The notes: generated by a model not told the origin, from the letters alone. A stretch of 64,000 nt of DNA from Pandoraea captiosa (GCF_902459775.1 NZ_CABPSQ010000010.1:1-64000); one strand, 5' to 3'; positions 1 to 15,872 are shown, counted from the first letter of the stretch. Numbers and translations are program-made.

Positions 1-193
1 CCGCATTCACGCCACTCCAGTCCATCGCATGGCGCGTGCATTGGGAACGCTATAAGTCCTGAGGCTCGGTTGGCGCCCGGTTGATCCTCGTAGCTACCCC
101 GTTCATTGGTTCCTCCGCGCGATAGCTTCGCATCGAGCTAGAGGCCGACCCTTGCGACGCCGGGGCCGGGCGATGCCCTCATATAGGAGCGTC
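1..193. other. Left-edge sequence without a recognisable gene
   Basis: No credible reading frame, RNA or repeat is seen between the window edge and the IS element. It may be the interrupted remainder of a locus lying to the left, but nothing in it can be named. Confidence 0.5.
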
Positions 194-341
194 TGACCTG
201 ACGGATATTTTCGTACCACTGGCGTTTAGAAAATCGCGGCCCCGGTGGTTGAACTACATTCGCTAACCCGACGGAATTCGTTGGGTGCAGGTACCGCGAA
301 CTCGAATGCGGGCGCGCCTCGTCGTGTTGCGTCCGCCAGTC

Positions 342-1076
342 CTAGATCACGATCTTCGCTTCAATCCGATTGCGAAGCCACTCCATCGCCAAACATTCGT
401 CACGGAACTTCCCGTTGGAGCTCTCGTTGGATCCGTTCTGCCAAGGCTTGCCCGAATCAATCAACGCTGTCTCGATCCGCTCCTGGATCGCCCACTTCAA
501 CAGCGCTGTGCTGACAAATTCCGGCCGATTGTCCGGCCGAAGACAACGGGGCGCGCCGTGCACGCTGATCAACCGGCTTAGCACTTCAACGACTCGACGA
601 GAGCGAATTGATCCCGCCACGTCGATCGCCAGGCATTCCCGCGTATATTCGTCGACCACCGTCAGGCATTTGACTTGTTGGCCATTCGCGCAGGCGTCAA
701 ACACGAAGTCATAGCACCAAACCGAGTTGCGAGCCGCCGGTGCGTGGGGCCTTGGACGACTGCCTGCAACGCGGCGTCTGCGATGTTTTTTGGGCACTTG
801 CAAACCCGCCTGCGCCCAGAACGAAGCACATCGCTCACGACCGAGCACGATGCCTTCGCGCCCTAGTAACACTCGAATGCGGTGCGAACCGAAGCGCGGG
901 AATTGCCCCGACAATGCTCGCATCGCATCGATCACTGGCGCGTTCTTGCTCGGCATCTTGAGCTCGTAACCCAAGCTCGAACGGCTGACCTGCATCAGCG
1001 TGCACGTGCGCCGTTGGCTCAAGCCCCGCGCCATCGCAAACCGGGCTTGCTCACAGCGAGCCTGCACGCTCATCAC
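342..1076 (-). pseudogene. IS3-family transposase OrfB, cut short by an amber codon
   Basis: The 244 residues contain the integrase-type catalytic core: first Asp in CYDFVFD, second Asp in RPDNRPEF and the Glu in NGSNESSNGKFRDE. The reading frame stops at a TAG (342-344) directly after EAKIVI. The same frame then continues with DWRTQHDEARPHSS, the conserved C-terminal segment of this family, so the stop is a nonsense mutation inside the gene and not the natural end. In addition the usual DNGPEF motif reads DNRPEF. The element is therefore unlikely to transpose without suppression of the stop. Confidence 0.85.
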
Positions 1077-1333
1077 TTTCTCGCGCCGATCTCCTTCAGA
1101 ACTTGGATATCGAGTGCCCGGTCGGCGACCAGTTTCTTCAGTCGTACGCTCTCCCCCTCTAGTGCTTCGAGGCGCTTGACGTCGTCGCTGACCATTTCAC
1201 CGAAGCGCTTGCGCCACGCGTAGATCGACGCTTCGCTCACGCCGTGGCGCTTAGCCACCTCGGGCATCGTGTCTCGATCTGCCTCATGAAGTATCCGAAC
1301 AATCTGCTCGTCGTTGTACCGGCTTTTCTTCAT
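1073..1333 (-). CDS. IS3-family transposase OrfA
   Basis: The 86-residue product is the DNA-binding half of an IS3 transposase. A helix-turn-helix is visible at about residues 20-45 (EVAKRHGVSEASIYAWRKRFG), followed by a leucine-zipper-like stretch (VKRLEALEGESVRLKKLVAD) of the kind that lets OrfA and OrfAB multimerise. It ends in a TGA that overlaps the GTG/ATG start of orfB, which suits translational coupling or programmed frameshifting. This frame appears intact and of normal family length. Confidence 0.9.
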   Translation of the reverse strand: MKKSRYNDEQIVRILHEADRDTMPEVAKRHGVSEASIYAWRKRFGEMVSDDVKRLEALEGESVRLKKLVADRALDIQVLKEIGARK

Positions 1334-1401
1334 ACCAACTCCTCATGAGCTGAGGAGCCATTCTCTAGATTTCTTTGGTACGAAATTCCACGGGCAGGTC
1401 A

Positions 1402-1745
1402 ACACCAGTTGGGTTTGGGCGCGTAATGGCGGCTCAGTGCTGTCGCTGGATATCGCCGTAGATGGCTGCAACGATCCAAGAATGACTATTTCCGTCGGGA
1501 GTGCAGGAAGGCGAAGTCAGCTGTCGGCGGATCGACAGCTTATCCCCGCTGGGAGCGGGCGCAAATCGACGAATCGCAATGCCAATGTTGCCGGTCGAGG
1601 TCCTTTCGGCAGGAAGGGGTGGCCGAGCAGCGGGAGGGCGCCTCTCGAATCTGCATATATCGCGAAAAATCAACGACTTGCCGCACGTAGCTAAATTTTG
1701 ATGAAGGGCAGGCATAGAAACTGCATATTTAATGCGTCGAAGGTG
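1402..1745. other. Spacer between IS element and tRNA cluster
   Basis: This 344-bp stretch holds no reading frame with coding character. Overlapping frames on both strands have no recognisable motif and run into the tRNA. Only the promoter at its right end can be supported. Confidence 0.5.
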
Positions 1746-1774
1746 TTGACAAGGCGAGGGGACATCTCCATAAT
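1746..1774 (+). promoter_or_regulatory. Promoter of the tRNA-tuf operon
   Basis: A consensus -35 TTGACA (1746-1751), a 17-bp spacer and a -10 CATAAT (1769-1774) lie 14 bp before the tRNA-Tyr gene. This would drive the tRNA-Tyr/Gly/Thr-tuf transcript. Confidence 0.75.
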
Positions 1775-1788
1775 TGCAAATTCTCTGC

Positions 1789-1874
1789 GGAGGGGTGCCC
1801 GAGTGGCTAAAGGGGGCAGACTGTAAATCTGTTGGCTTACGCCTACGTTGGTTCGAATCCAACCTCCTCCACCA
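1789..1874 (+). tRNA. tRNA-Tyr (GTA)
   Basis: An 86-nt class II tRNA with encoded CCA. The acceptor stem pairs GGAGGGG with CTCCTCC, the anticodon loop reads CTGTAAATC (anticodon GTA), there is a long variable arm, and the T arm has GGTTCGAATCC. It is the first of three tRNAs ahead of tuf, the classical tyrT/glyT/thrT-tufB arrangement. Confidence 0.95.
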
Positions 1875-1948
1875 GAATGCGGAAGTAATAAGCGCCGGAA
1901 ACATGAGTCTCCGGCGCTTGTTACCAAGTGGCGAGAGTCAGAATCCAA

Positions 1949-2022
1949 GCGGGTGTAGCTCAATGGTAGAGCAGAAGCCTTCCAAGCTTATGACGAGGGT
2001 TCGATTCCCTTCACCCGCTCCA
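1949..2022 (+). tRNA. tRNA-Gly (TCC)
   Basis: A 74-nt tRNA with acceptor GCGGGTG pairing CACCCGC, D arm TAGCTCAATGGTAGAGC, anticodon TCC in CCTTCCAAGC, T arm GGTTCGATTCC and encoded CCA. Confidence 0.95.
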
Positions 2023-2056
2023 GGTGACGCGCAGACGAAGTAGCAGTACAGGATTC

Positions 2057-2131
<75 letters not shown>

Positions 2132-2201
2132 AAAGATAGTGAAGCGCGGCAATCAACATGCCGAGCAACCTCGGCAATAGATAACCCGTTAGGAGTCGGA
2201 A

Positions 2202-3392
<1,191 letters not shown>

Positions 3393-3456
3393 GCCGGTAC
3401 CTTAACGGTCCGCGCTTACGGGGTCAGCTTTTGGCGGCTGGCCCCTCTGCTGTTTT

Positions 3457-3532
3457 AGGGGTATAGCTCAACTGGCAGAGCGTCGGTCTCCAAAACCGAA
3501 GGTTGGGGGTTCGATTCCCTCTGCCCCTGCCA
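3457..3532 (+). tRNA. tRNA-Trp (CCA)
   Basis: A 76-nt tRNA with acceptor AGGGGTA, anticodon CCA in GTCTCCAAAAC, T arm GGTTCGATTCC and encoded CCA. Its position between tuf and secE is the usual one in proteobacteria. A GC-rich hairpin without a T-run (3420-3445) separates it from tuf and may be a processing site. Confidence 0.95.
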
Positions 3533-3554
3533 AACAACTGTCTGCAAGCTGGAA

Positions 3555-3935
3555 ATGGCGAATTCTCCTGTAGAAACTGTACGTACGACTGGCGACAAGC
3601 TGCTGCTGGCCGTGGCCGGGCTGCTGGTCGTTGCCGGCGTCGTCGCGTTCTACACTTTGGAGCAACAGGCGCTGTATGTGCGCGTTGCCGCCATCGTTGT
3701 CATTCTGGTGATTGCAGCTTTTGTGGCATTGATGTCGCAAACCGGCAAGGGCTTCCTGGCTTTTGCTAAGGATGCGTACAAGGAAGTGGGTAAGGTCGTT
3801 TGGCCGACCCGTAAAGAGGCCGCCCAAACGACTGCGATTGTCTTCGCGTTCGTCATCGTGATGGCGCTGTATCTGTGGATCAGCGACAAGACGATTGAAT
3901 GGGCGGTGTTCTCTTTGATTCTAGGCTGGAAGTGA
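3555..3935 (+). CDS. secE: Protein translocase subunit SecE
   Basis: SecE is the small essential subunit that clamps SecY in the inner membrane. The 126 residues show two N-terminal hydrophobic helices (about 20-40 and 44-62), then the conserved amphipathic segment [17 protein letters not shown] and a C-terminal membrane helix (about 90-110). This three-helix layout matches the longer enterobacterial-type SecE. It ends one base before nusG, so the two genes are cotranscribed. Confidence 0.96.
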   Translation: MANSPVETVRTTGDKLLLAVAGLLVVAGVVAFYTLEQQALYVRVAAIVVILVIAAFVALMSQTGKGFLAFAKDAYKEVGKVVWPTRKEAAQTTAIVFAFVIVMALYLWISDKTIEWAVFSLILGWK

Positions 3936-3936
3936 T

Positions 3937-4494
3937 ATGTCTGATACCGGAGCTGCACCGAGCAAGAAGCGCTGGTACGTCATTCATGCCTACTCCGGCA
4001 TGGAAAAAAGCGTAGCCAAAGCGCTTCAAGAGCGTATTACGCGTGGCGGTATGCAAGATTACTTCGGTCAGATTCTTGTCCCGACCGAAGAAGTTGTTGA
4101 AACCACGGCTGGCCATAAGAAAGTCACCGAACGTCGTTTCTTCCCCGGCTACGTGCTGTGCGAGATGGAGATGACCGACGAATCGTGGCACTTGGTGAAG
4201 AACACACCCAAGGTCACGGGCTTCATCGGCGGCACGGGTAACCGTCCGACGCCGATTCGCCAGGCAGAAGTCGACAAGATCATGTCGCAAATCAAGGATG
4301 GGGTTGAAAAGCCGCGTCCCAAGACGTTGTTCGAAGTGGGTGAGCTGGTTCGAGTCAAGGATGGTCCTTTCACGGACTTCAACGGCTCGGTCGAAGAAGT
4401 GAACTACGAAAAAGCCCGCCTCCGCGTATCCGTCACCATCTTTGGACGGGCAACTCCGGTAGAACTGGAGTTCGGACAAGTCGAAAAGATCTAA
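3937..4494 (+). CDS. nusG: Transcription termination/antitermination factor NusG
   Basis: NusG binds RNA polymerase and links it to Rho or to ribosomal S10. The 185 residues comprise the NGN domain starting [21 protein letters not shown], the [12 protein letters not shown] strand, and a C-terminal KOW domain ([22 protein letters not shown]). Length and order are standard. Confidence 0.97.
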   Translation: MSDTGAAPSKKRWYVIHAYSGMEKSVAKALQERITRGGMQDYFGQILVPTEEVVETTAGHKKVTERRFFPGYVLCEMEMTDESWHLVKNTPKVTGFIGGTGNRPTPIRQAEVDKIMSQIKDGVEKPRPKTLFEVGELVRVKDGPFTDFNGSVEEVNYEKARLRVSVTIFGRATPVELEFGQVEKI

Positions 4495-4503
4495 GAATAA
4501 AAT

Positions 4504-4531
4504 GCGCCGGCGCGACGTCCGGCGCGTTTTT
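4504..4531 (+). terminator. Rho-independent terminator after nusG
   Basis: Inverted repeat GCGCCGG (4504-4510) with CCGGCGC (4519-4525) followed by GTTTTT. It would end or attenuate the secE-nusG transcript before rplK. Confidence 0.75.
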
Positions 4532-4638
4532 GCGTTGGTGACACCCGTCGCCGAGGAGCGTCAGTAGCCAGGTTTCCGGTGAAAGCGCGCTATGACTCAA
4601 CCCCGAATATGCGCCACATATTCGTTCCGGAGTAAACC

Positions 4639-5070
4639 ATGGCAAAGAAAATCATCGGCTTTATCAAGCTGCAGATTCCTGCAGGTAAAGCCAATCCGTC
4701 GCCCCCCGTGGGCCCGGCCCTGGGTCAGCGTGGCCTGAACATCATGGAGTTCTGCAAGGCGTTCAACGCGCAAACGCAGAGCCTCGAACCGGGTCTGCCG
4801 ATTCCGGTGGTGATCACCGCTTTCGCGGACAAGAGCTTCACGTTCGTCCTGAAGACCCCGCCGGCAACGGTGCTGATCAAGAAGGCTGCCAACCTGCAAA
4901 AGGGTTCGGCCAAGCCGCACACCGATAAGGTGGGCAAGATCACCCGCGCACAAGCGGAAGAAATCGCGAAGACCAAGATGCCTGACCTTACCGCCTCCGA
5001 TCTGGACGCTGCGGTTCGCACCATCGCTGGCAGCGCACGTTCGATGGGCATCACGGTGGAGGGTCTGTAA
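4639..5070 (+). CDS. rplK: 50S ribosomal protein L11
   Basis: L11 binds the GTPase-associated centre of 23S rRNA and is needed for RelA activation. The 143-residue protein has the proline-rich start of the N-terminal domain ([20 protein letters not shown]) and the RNA-binding C-terminal domain ending [11 protein letters not shown]. Its TAA overlaps the ATG of rplA by one base, so translation is coupled. Confidence 0.98.
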   Translation: MAKKIIGFIKLQIPAGKANPSPPVGPALGQRGLNIMEFCKAFNAQTQSLEPGLPIPVVITAFADKSFTFVLKTPPATVLIKKAANLQKGSAKPHTDKVGKITRAQAEEIAKTKMPDLTASDLDAAVRTIAGSARSMGITVEGL

Positions 5071-5765
5071 TGGCTAAGATCTCTAAGCGTCAACAAGCAC
5101 TGGCCGCCAAGGTCGACCGTAACAAGCTGTACCCGGTCGGCGACGCTCTGGCCCTGGTCAAGGAATGCGCAAGCGCCAAGTTCGACGAGTCGATCGACGT
5201 CGCCGTCCAGCTGGGCGTGGATGCGAAGAAGTCGGACCAAGTGGTTCGCGGTTCGGTCGTTCTGCCGGCAGGTACCGGTAAGTCGGTTCGCGTGGCTGTT
5301 TTCGCCCAAGGCGAAAAGGCTGAGCAAGCCAAGGCTGCCGGCGCTGAAATCGTTGGTATGGAAGACCTCGCCGAGCAGATCAAGGCCGGCAACATGGACT
5401 TCGACATCGTGATCGCTTCGCCGGACACGATGCGTATCGTCGGTACGCTGGGCCAGATTCTCGGCCCGCGCGGCCTGATGCCGAACCCGAAGGTTGGCAC
5501 GGTGACCCCGGACGTGGCCACGGCAGTGAAGAACGCCAAGGCTGGTCAGGTGCAATTCCGCGTCGACAAGGCCGGTATCATCCACGCCACGATCGGTCGC
5601 GCATCGTTCGAACCGGCGGCTCTGCAACAGAACCTTTCGGCCCTGCTGGAAGCCCTGACGAAGTCGAAGCCGGCTTCGAGCAAGGGTGTCTACCTGCGCA
5701 AGATCGCCTTGTCGAGCACGATGGGCGTTGGCGTGCGTGTGGACCAGGCCAGCCTGACGGCCTAA
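5070..5765 (+). CDS. rplA: 50S ribosomal protein L1
   Basis: L1 forms the mobile L1 stalk of the large subunit and in E. coli represses its own rplKA message. The 231 residues match the family length. The [16 protein letters not shown] motif, diagnostic of L1, begins at about residue 132. Confidence 0.98.
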   Translation: MAKISKRQQALAAKVDRNKLYPVGDALALVKECASAKFDESIDVAVQLGVDAKKSDQVVRGSVVLPAGTGKSVRVAVFAQGEKAEQAKAAGAEIVGMEDLAEQIKAGNMDFDIVIASPDTMRIVGTLGQILGPRGLMPNPKVGTVTPDVATAVKNAKAGQVQFRVDKAGIIHATIGRASFEPAALQQNLSALLEALTKSKPASSKGVYLRKIALSSTMGVGVRVDQASLTA

Positions 5766-6084
5766 GCGAGACATCGCAATCGCGGGGTGATGGCGTCCCC
5801 TGCGATGGCTGAGATCCTTGAGATCGACAGCCTGTAGCAAAAGACTTTGGGCGGAAGCGGCATCTTCGGAGATCGCTTCCGGTTATCAAAGACCGTTGGC
5901 GGGAATGGGCATTCACTGACACTCCCTTAATACGCCAGCCAACGCAGATGGCGAACCCGAACAAGTTATGCAGTCAAGCCGTCGCACGCGGGCAACCGGT
6001 GCGGGGGTTGAAACTCCAGACATGTCGGTAAGCCGTTAGTGGAACGGCATCACCATGAGGTGATGTCAATTTTGGAGGTTAACC
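5766..6084 (+). promoter_or_regulatory. rplJ leader, probable L10-binding RNA
   Basis: This 319-bp space has no reading frame. By position it is the leader of rplJL, which in E. coli folds into the L10(L7/L12)4-binding autoregulatory RNA. It is rich in paired segments; the clearest is CATCACC (6048-6054) with GGTGATG (6059-6065) just before the ribosome binding site GGAGG. The L10-binding role is inferred from position and known regulation, not from a covariance match. Confidence 0.55.
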
Positions 6085-6582
6085 GTGGCACTTAATCTTG
6101 ATGATAAGAAAGCCGTCGTGGCAGAAGTTTCGGCGCAAGTCGCCGCCGCTTCGACCATCGTTGTGGCTGAATATCGCGGAATCACGGTTGGCGATCTGAC
6201 GAAGCTTCGCGCCAACGCGCGTCAGCAAGGCGTCTACCTGCGCGTTCTGAAGAACACGCTGGCACGTCGTGCAGTGGAAAACACTGCATTTGCTGACCTG
6301 GCTGAGCAGATGACCGGTCCTCTGATCTACGGTATCTCGACGGATCCCGTAGCCGCTGCGAAAGTCTTGAACGACTTTTCGAAGGGCAACGACAAGTTGA
6401 TCTTGAAGGCCGGCTCGTACGACGGCAAGGTGATGGACAAGGCAGGCGTGCAAGCGCTGGCCTCGATCCCGAGCCGCGACGAACTGCTCGCGAAGTTGCT
6501 GGGTGTCATGCAAGCGCCGGTTTCCGGCTTTGCTCGCGTCCTGGCTGCCGTGGCAGAGAAGAAGCAAGCGGAAGCTGCTTAA
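6085..6582 (+). CDS. rplJ: 50S ribosomal protein L10
   Basis: L10 anchors the L7/L12 dimers on the ribosome. The 165-residue protein begins with GTG preceded by GGAGG. The conserved [20 protein letters not shown] stretch is at about residues 33-52, and the C-terminal helix for L7/L12 binding ends EKKQAEAA. Confidence 0.97.
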   Translation: MALNLDDKKAVVAEVSAQVAAASTIVVAEYRGITVGDLTKLRANARQQGVYLRVLKNTLARRAVENTAFADLAEQMTGPLIYGISTDPVAAAKVLNDFSKGNDKLILKAGSYDGKVMDKAGVQALASIPSRDELLAKLLGVMQAPVSGFARVLAAVAEKKQAEAA

Positions 6583-6642
6583 TTCTCTCTTCGGTTACAC
6601 GATCGCTGACTTCGGTCCGAACACAATCTAGGAGTTTTACAA

Positions 6643-7020
6643 ATGGCAATCACGAAAGACGAAATCATCGAAGCCGTAGGCGCGATGTCGGTTATGGAAC
6701 TGAACGACCTGGTCAAGGCGTTCGAAGAGAAGTTCGGCGTGTCGGCTGCTGCCCTGGCAGTTGCTGGCCCGGCTGGCGCTGGCGGCGGTGCTGCTGCTGC
6801 TGAAGAGCAAACCGAATTCAACGTCATCCTGGCAGAAGTCGGTGCAAACAAGGTCGGCGTCATTAAGGCCGTCCGCGAAATCACCGGCCTGGGCCTGAAG
6901 GAAGCCAAGGATCTGGTTGATGGCGCTCCGAAGGCTGTCAAGGAAGGCGTCGACAAGGCTGCTGCTGACGAAGCCAAGAAGAAGCTGGAAGAAGCCGGCG
7001 CCAAGGTCGAAGTCAAGTAA
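6643..7020 (+). CDS. rplL: 50S ribosomal protein L7/L12
   Basis: The 125-residue stalk protein recruits translational GTPases. It has an N-terminal dimerisation domain ([20 protein letters not shown]), an Ala/Gly hinge (about residues 40-53) and the C-terminal domain with [24 protein letters not shown] lies ahead of the ATG. Confidence 0.98.
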   Translation: MAITKDEIIEAVGAMSVMELNDLVKAFEEKFGVSAAALAVAGPAGAGGGAAAAEEQTEFNVILAEVGANKVGVIKAVREITGLGLKEAKDLVDGAPKAVKEGVDKAAADEAKKKLEEAGAKVEVK

Positions 7021-7040
7021 TTCGACTCTGCGCGTAGGGA

Positions 7041-7070
7041 AGGCTGGCGACGAAATGTCGTCAGCCTTTT
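7041..7070 (+). terminator. Terminator/attenuator between rplL and rpoB
   Basis: An 11-bp stem, AGGCTGGCGAC (7041-7051) with GTCGTCAGCCT (7057-7067), including one G-U pair, is followed by TTTT. A partial terminator here is well known in E. coli, where it lowers rpoBC expression relative to rplJL. Confidence 0.8.
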
Positions 7071-7264
7071 TGTGCTTTCAGGAGATGCAAATCCCAAAAT
7101 TGGGATTCCAAATTCGAAAGCCGGCGTGAATCTGCGCCAAGTGTTTGAAAATCAAGCGATTTCGTCGGGCAAGGGTTTGCTCGCAACGTTTCAAACGCAT
7201 GTTCCACCCTGAGTGGCACGCAATGACGGCCGTTATGCCGCATTGAAGAAGTGACCGAGAGGCC

Positions 7265-7321
7265 AAAGAAAAAATCGCGATGGAACATGCTCGGCATGCG
7301 ATCCATGACGGTTTTCTCTTT
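7265..7321 (+). promoter_or_regulatory. Long hairpin in the rpoB leader, probable RNase III site
   Basis: The arms AAAGAAAAAATCGCGATGGA (7265-7284) and TCCATGACGGTTTTCTCTTT (7302-7321) pair at 17 of 20 positions including one wobble. The inner part adds CATGC/GCATG around a TCG loop. The stem is long enough to be an RNase III substrate, and E. coli processes the rplL-rpoB spacer with RNase III. The enzyme assignment is inference. The rest of this 7021-7527 spacer holds no gene. Confidence 0.6.
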
Positions 7322-7527
7322 GTCTTCTGAAGCGACTGCAGAAGGCAAGTTTGGTCGGGCGACGGGCAACACAGGCATCCGTCGCCGTCAGCCAGCGGTT
7401 GGTAGCGGCCAACCACCAAGCTCGTTGCTCCGCGGCAAGCCCGCCGTGGGGGACGTCTGGTCTCAGTCGATGAACACCCGTTGACGATGCCTGCCGTCGT
7501 CGTCAGCGTAGTGATTCGGAGATCGTA

Positions 7528-11634
<4,107 letters not shown>

Positions 11635-11660
11635 TCGCGTTCAGGCAACAGGAGAAAGCA

Positions 11661-14600
11661 ATGAAAGCTTTGCTCGATCTATTCAAGCAAGTCCAGCAGG
11701 ACGAACAGTTCGACGCGATCAAGATCGGTCTGGCTTCGCCGGACAAGATCCGCTCGTGGTCGTTCGGTGAAGTGAAGAAGCCGGAGACGATCAACTACCG
11801 GACCTTCAAGCCCGAGCGCGACGGTTTGTTCTGTGCAAAGATCTTCGGTCCGATCAAGGACTACGAATGCCTTTGCGGCAAGTACAAGCGCCTGAAGCAC
11901 CGTGGCGTGATCTGCGAGAAGTGCGGCGTGGAAGTGACGCTGGCCAAGGTGCGCCGTGAGCGCATGGGCCACATCGAACTGGCTTCGCCGGTTGCGCACA
12001 TCTGGTTCCTGAAGTCGCTCCCGTCGCGTCTGGGCATGGTGCTCGACATGACGCTGCGCGACATCGAACGCGTGCTGTACTTCGAAGCGTACGTGGTCCT
12101 CGAACCGGGCATGACGCCGCTCAAGCGTTGCCAGATCATGACCGAGGAGGATTACTACAACAAGGTCGAGGAATACGGCGACGAATTCCGTGCCGAGATG
12201 GGCGCGGAAGGCGTGCGCGAGCTGCTGCGCTCGATCGACATCGACCAGCAGGTCGAGCATCTGCGCGCCGAGCTGCAGGCCACGGGCTCGGAAGCGAAGA
12301 TCAAGAAGTACGCCAAGCGCCTGAAGGTGCTCGAGGCATTCCAGCGCTCGGGCATCAAGCCCGAGTGGATGGTGCTCGAAGTGCTGCCGGTGCTCCCGCC
12401 TGAGCTGCGCCCGCTGGTGCCGCTCGACGGTGGCCGCTTCGCGACCTCGGACCTGAACGATCTGTATCGCCGCGTCATCAACCGTAACAACCGTCTGAAG
12501 CGTCTGCTCGAGCTCAAGGCCCCGGACATCATCGTGCGCAACGAAAAGCGCATGCTGCAGGAGTCCGTGGACTCGCTGCTCGACAACGGTCGCCGCGGCA
12601 AGGCGATGACCGGTGCGAACAAGCGTCCGCTCAAGTCGCTGGCCGACATGATCAAGGGCAAGAGCGGTCGTTTCCGTCAGAACCTGCTGGGTAAGCGCGT
12701 CGACTACTCGGGCCGTTCGGTGATTACCGTGGGCCCGACGCTCAAGCTGCATCAGTGCGGTCTGCCGAAGCTCATGGCGCTCGAACTCTTCAAGCCGTTC
12801 ATCTTCCACAAACTGGAAGTGATGGGCGTGGCCACGACCATCAAGGCCGCGAAGAAGGAAGTCGAGAACCAGACGCCGGTGGTGTGGGACATCCTCGAAG
12901 ATGTGATCCGCGAACACCCGATCATGCTCAACCGCGCACCGACGCTGCACCGCCTGGGTATTCAGGCGTTCGAGCCGGTGCTGATCGAAGGCAAGGCAAT
13001 TCAGCTTCACCCGCTGGTTTGCGCGGCGTTCAACGCCGACTTCGACGGTGACCAGATGGCCGTTCACGTGCCGCTGTCGCTCGAAGCGCAGATGGAAGCG
13101 CGTACCCTGATGCTGGCCTCGAACAACGTGTTGTTCCCGGCCAACGGCGATCCGTCGATCGTGCCGTCGCAGGATATCGTGCTGGGTCTGTACTACGCGA
13201 CCCGCGACAAGATCAACGGCAAGGGCGAAGGCCTGTCGTTCATCGACGTCTCGGAAGTGCTGCGTGCGTACGACAACAAGGAAGTCGAACTGGCTTCGCG
13301 TGTGAACGTGCGTATCACGGAGTACACGGTCGATCCGGAAACGGGCGAGAAGACGCCGAAGGTCACGCTGTACCCGACGACCGTCGGCCGCGCGATCCTG
13401 TCGGAAATTCTGCCGCCGGGCCTGCCGTTCTCGGTGCTGAACAAGTCGCTCAAGAAGAAGGAAATCTCGAAGCTGATCAACACGGCGTTCCGTCGTTGCG
13501 GTCTGCGCGAGACGGTGATTTTCGTCGACAAGCTGATGCAGTCGGGCTTCCGCCTGGCAACGCGTGCCGGTATCTCGATCTGCGTCGACGACATGCTCGT
13601 GCCGACGAAGAAGGAAGAGCTGATCGGCGAAGCATCGAAGAAGGTCAAGGAATACGACCGTCAGTACATGTCGGGTCTGGTCACGGCGCAAGAGCGTTAC
13701 AACAACGTCGTGGACATTTGGGGTGCTACCGGTGACGCCGTGGGTAAGGCGATGATGGAGCAGCTCTCGAAGGAGAAGACGACCGACCGCGATGGCAACG
13801 TCGTGGAGCAGGAGTCGTTCAACTCGATTTACATGATGGCCGACTCCGGTGCTCGCGGTTCGAGCGCCCAGATTCGCCAGCTCGCCGGTATGCGTGGCCT
13901 GATGGCCAAGCCGGACGGCTCGATCATCGAGACGCCGATTACCGCGAACTTCCGCGAAGGCCTGAACGTGTTGCAGTACTTCATCTCGACCCACGGTGCA
14001 CGTAAGGGTCTGGCCGATACGGCACTGAAGACGGCAAACTCGGGTTACCTGACGCGTCGTCTGGTCGACGTGACTCAGGATCTGGTCGTGGTCGAAGACG
14101 ATTGCGGCACGAGCAACGGCGTGGCGATGAAGGCGCTGGTCGAGGGCGGTGAAGTGGTCGAAGCCCTGCGTGACCGTATCCTGGGTCGTGTGGCTGTGGC
14201 CGATGTCGTGAATCCGGAAACGCAGGAAACGGTGTACGAAGCGGGCACGCTGCTCGATGAAGACGTCGTCGAAATGATCGAAACGCTGGGTATCGACGAA
14301 GTGCGCGTTCGCACGCCGCTGACCTGCGATACGCGTTTCGGTCTGTGCGCCGCATGCTATGGCCGCGATCTGGGCCGTGGTACGCGTGTGAACGTCGGCG
14401 AAGCGGTGGGTGTGATCGCCGCGCAGTCGATCGGTGAACCGGGCACGCAGCTCACGATGCGTACGTTCCACATCGGTGGCGCGGCGTCGCGTGCGGCAGT
14501 GGCCTCGTCGATCGAAGCCAAGTCGAACGGTACGGTTCGCTTCACGGCAACCATGCGTTACGTGACGAACGGCAAGGGCGAGCAGATCGCGATCTCGCGT

Positions 14601-15872
14601 TCGGGCGAAGTCCTGATCACGGACGATCACGGTCGCGAGCGCGAGCGTCACAAGGTGCCGTACGGCGCCACGCTGCTGCAACTGGACGGCGCACAGGTCA
14701 AGGCCGGTGCCCAACTGGCCACGTGGGATCCGCTGACGCGCCCGATCATTACCGAACACGGCGGCTTCGCCAAGTTCGAGAACGTCGAGGAAGGTGTCAC
14801 GGTCGCCAAGCAGATCGACGATGTGACGGGTCTGTCCACGCTGGTCGTGATCGATCCGAAGCGTCGTGGTCCGGCGTCGAAGAACGTGCGTCCGCAGGTC
14901 AAGTTGCTCGACGAGAATGGCGTGGAAGTGAAGATCCCGGGCACCGATCATCCTGTGACGATCGGCTTCCAGGTGGGCGCACTGATCACCATCAAGGACG
15001 GTCAGCACGTGCCGGTGGGTGAAGTGCTCGCACGTATCCCGACCGAAGCGCAGAAGACCCGCGACATTACCGGGGGTCTGCCGCGTGTGGCCGAGCTGTT
15101 CGAAGCGCGTGCACCGAAGGACGCCGGTATTCTGGCCGAAGTCACGGGCACCACGTCGTTCGGTAAGGACACCAAGGGCAAGCAGCGTCTGGTCATTACC
15201 GATCTGGACGGCAACCAGCACGAATTCCTGATTCCGAAGGAAAAGCAGGTGCTGGTGCACGACGGTCAGGTGGTGAACAAGGGCGAAATGATCGTGGACG
15301 GCCCGGCCGACCCGCACGACATCCTGCGTTTGCAGGGTATCGAAGCGCTGTCGCGCTACATCGTCGATGAAGTGCAGGACGTGTACCGTTTGCAGGGTGT
15401 GAAGATCAACGACAAGCACATCGAGGTGATCGTTCGCCAGATGCTGCGTCGTGTGCAGATCACCGACAACGGCGATACGCGCTTCATCATCGGCGAGCAG
15501 GTCGAGCGTTCGGACATGCTCTACGAGAACGACGCCATGATTGCCGCGGACAAGCGCCCGGCGCAGTACGAGAACGTGCTGCTGGGTATTACCAAGGCAT
15601 CGCTGTCGACGGACTCGTTCATCTCGGCGGCATCGTTCCAGGAAACGACGCGCGTGCTGACCGAAGCCGCCATCATGGGCAAGAAGGACGACCTGCGTGG
15701 CCTGAAGGAAAACGTCATCGTCGGCCGTCTGATCCCGGCAGGTACGGGTCTGGCGTATCACAAGGCCCGCAAGGCCCGCGAAACGTCGGATCGCGAGCGT
15801 CACGACCAGATCGCTCTGGAAGAGGCGTTTGCCCCGATGCCCACGTCGGTGGAAGAGCCGACCGCAGAGTAA
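11661..15872 (+). CDS. rpoC: DNA-directed RNA polymerase subunit beta'
   Basis: The 1403-residue beta' subunit carries the active-site magnesium triad in [12 protein letters not shown] (about residues 457-468). The N-terminal zinc site is [20 protein letters not shown] and the second zinc site is [13 protein letters not shown]. The trigger-loop region ([21 protein letters not shown]) is intact. AGGAG lies 7 bases before the ATG. Confidence 0.99.
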   Translation: MKALLDLFKQVQQDEQFDAIKIGLASPDKIRSWSFGEVKKPETINYRTFKPERDGLFCAKIFGPIKDYECLCGKYKRLKHRGVICEKCGVEVTLAKVRRERMGHIELASPVAHIWFLKSLPSRLGMVLDMTLRDIERVLYFEAYVVLEPGMTPLKRCQIMTEEDYYNKVEEYGDEFRAEMGAEGVRELLRSIDIDQQVEHLRAELQATGSEAKIKKYAKRLKVLEAFQRSGIKPEWMVLEVLPVLPPELRPLVPLDGGRFATSDLNDLYRRVINRNNRLKRLLELKAPDIIVRNEKRMLQESVDSLLDNGRRGKAMTGANKRPLKSLADMIKGKSGRFRQNLLGKRVDYSGRSVITVGPTLKLHQCGLPKLMALELFKPFIFHKLEVMGVATTIKAAKKEVENQTPVVWDILEDVIREHPIMLNRAPTLHRLGIQAFEPVLIEGKAIQLHPLVCAAFNADFDGDQMAVHVPLSLEAQMEARTLMLASNNVLFPANGDPSIVPSQDIVLGLYYATRDKINGKGEGLSFIDVSEVLRAYDNKEVELASRVNVRITEYTVDPETGEKTPKVTLYPTTVGRAILSEILPPGLPFSVLNKSLKKKEISKLINTAFRRCGLRETVIFVDKLMQSGFRLATRAGISICVDDMLVPTKKEELIGEASKKVKEYDRQYMSGLVTAQERYNNVVDIWGATGDAVGKAMMEQLSKEKTTDRDGNVVEQESFNSIYMMADSGARGSSAQIRQLAGMRGLMAKPDGSIIETPITANFREGLNVLQYFISTHGARKGLADTALKTANSGYLTRRLVDVTQDLVVVEDDCGTSNGVAMKALVEGGEVVEALRDRILGRVAVADVVNPETQETVYEAGTLLDEDVVEMIETLGIDEVRVRTPLTCDTRFGLCAACYGRDLGRGTRVNVGEAVGVIAAQSIGEPGTQLTMRTFHIGGAASRAAVASSIEAKSNGTVRFTATMRYVTNGKGEQIAISRSGEVLITDDHGRERERHKVPYGATLLQLDGAQVKAGAQLATWDPLTRPIITEHGGFAKFENVEEGVTVAKQIDDVTGLSTLVVIDPKRRGPASKNVRPQVKLLDENGVEVKIPGTDHPVTIGFQVGALITIKDGQHVPVGEVLARIPTEAQKTRDITGGLPRVAELFEARAPKDAGILAEVTGTTSFGKDTKGKQRLVITDLDGNQHEFLIPKEKQVLVHDGQVVNKGEMIVDGPADPHDILRLQGIEALSRYIVDEVQDVYRLQGVKINDKHIEVIVRQMLRRVQITDNGDTRFIIGEQVERSDMLYENDAMIAADKRPAQYENVLLGITKASLSTDSFISAASFQETTRVLTEAAIMGKKDDLRGLKENVIVGRLIPAGTGLAYHKARKARETSDRERHDQIALEEAFAPMPTSVEEPTAE

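Larger units (their letters stand above)
194..1401 (-). mobile_element. IS3-family insertion sequence, probably inactive
   Basis: The element is about 1208 bp and carries the two consecutive reading frames of IS3-family elements, both read leftwards. Imperfect terminal inverted repeats define it: both ends begin TGACCTG and both reach TTTCGTACCA after about 15 bases (194-218 on the + strand and 1401-1376 on the - strand). TGACCTG ends are common in the IS407-like branch of IS3 elements (family knowledge). The 3-5 bases outside the two ends do not match, so no target duplication is visible. Together with the broken orfB this points to an old or rearranged copy. Confidence 0.85.

Noticed and set aside
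194-1404. Target-site duplication around the IS element
   Set aside because: The bases outside the two ends (CGTC on the left, ACAC on the right) do not match.
1434-2043. Short frames around the tRNA-Tyr and tRNA-Gly genes on both strands
   Set aside because: They run through the tRNA genes and contain translated tRNA sequence; there is no independent coding evidence.
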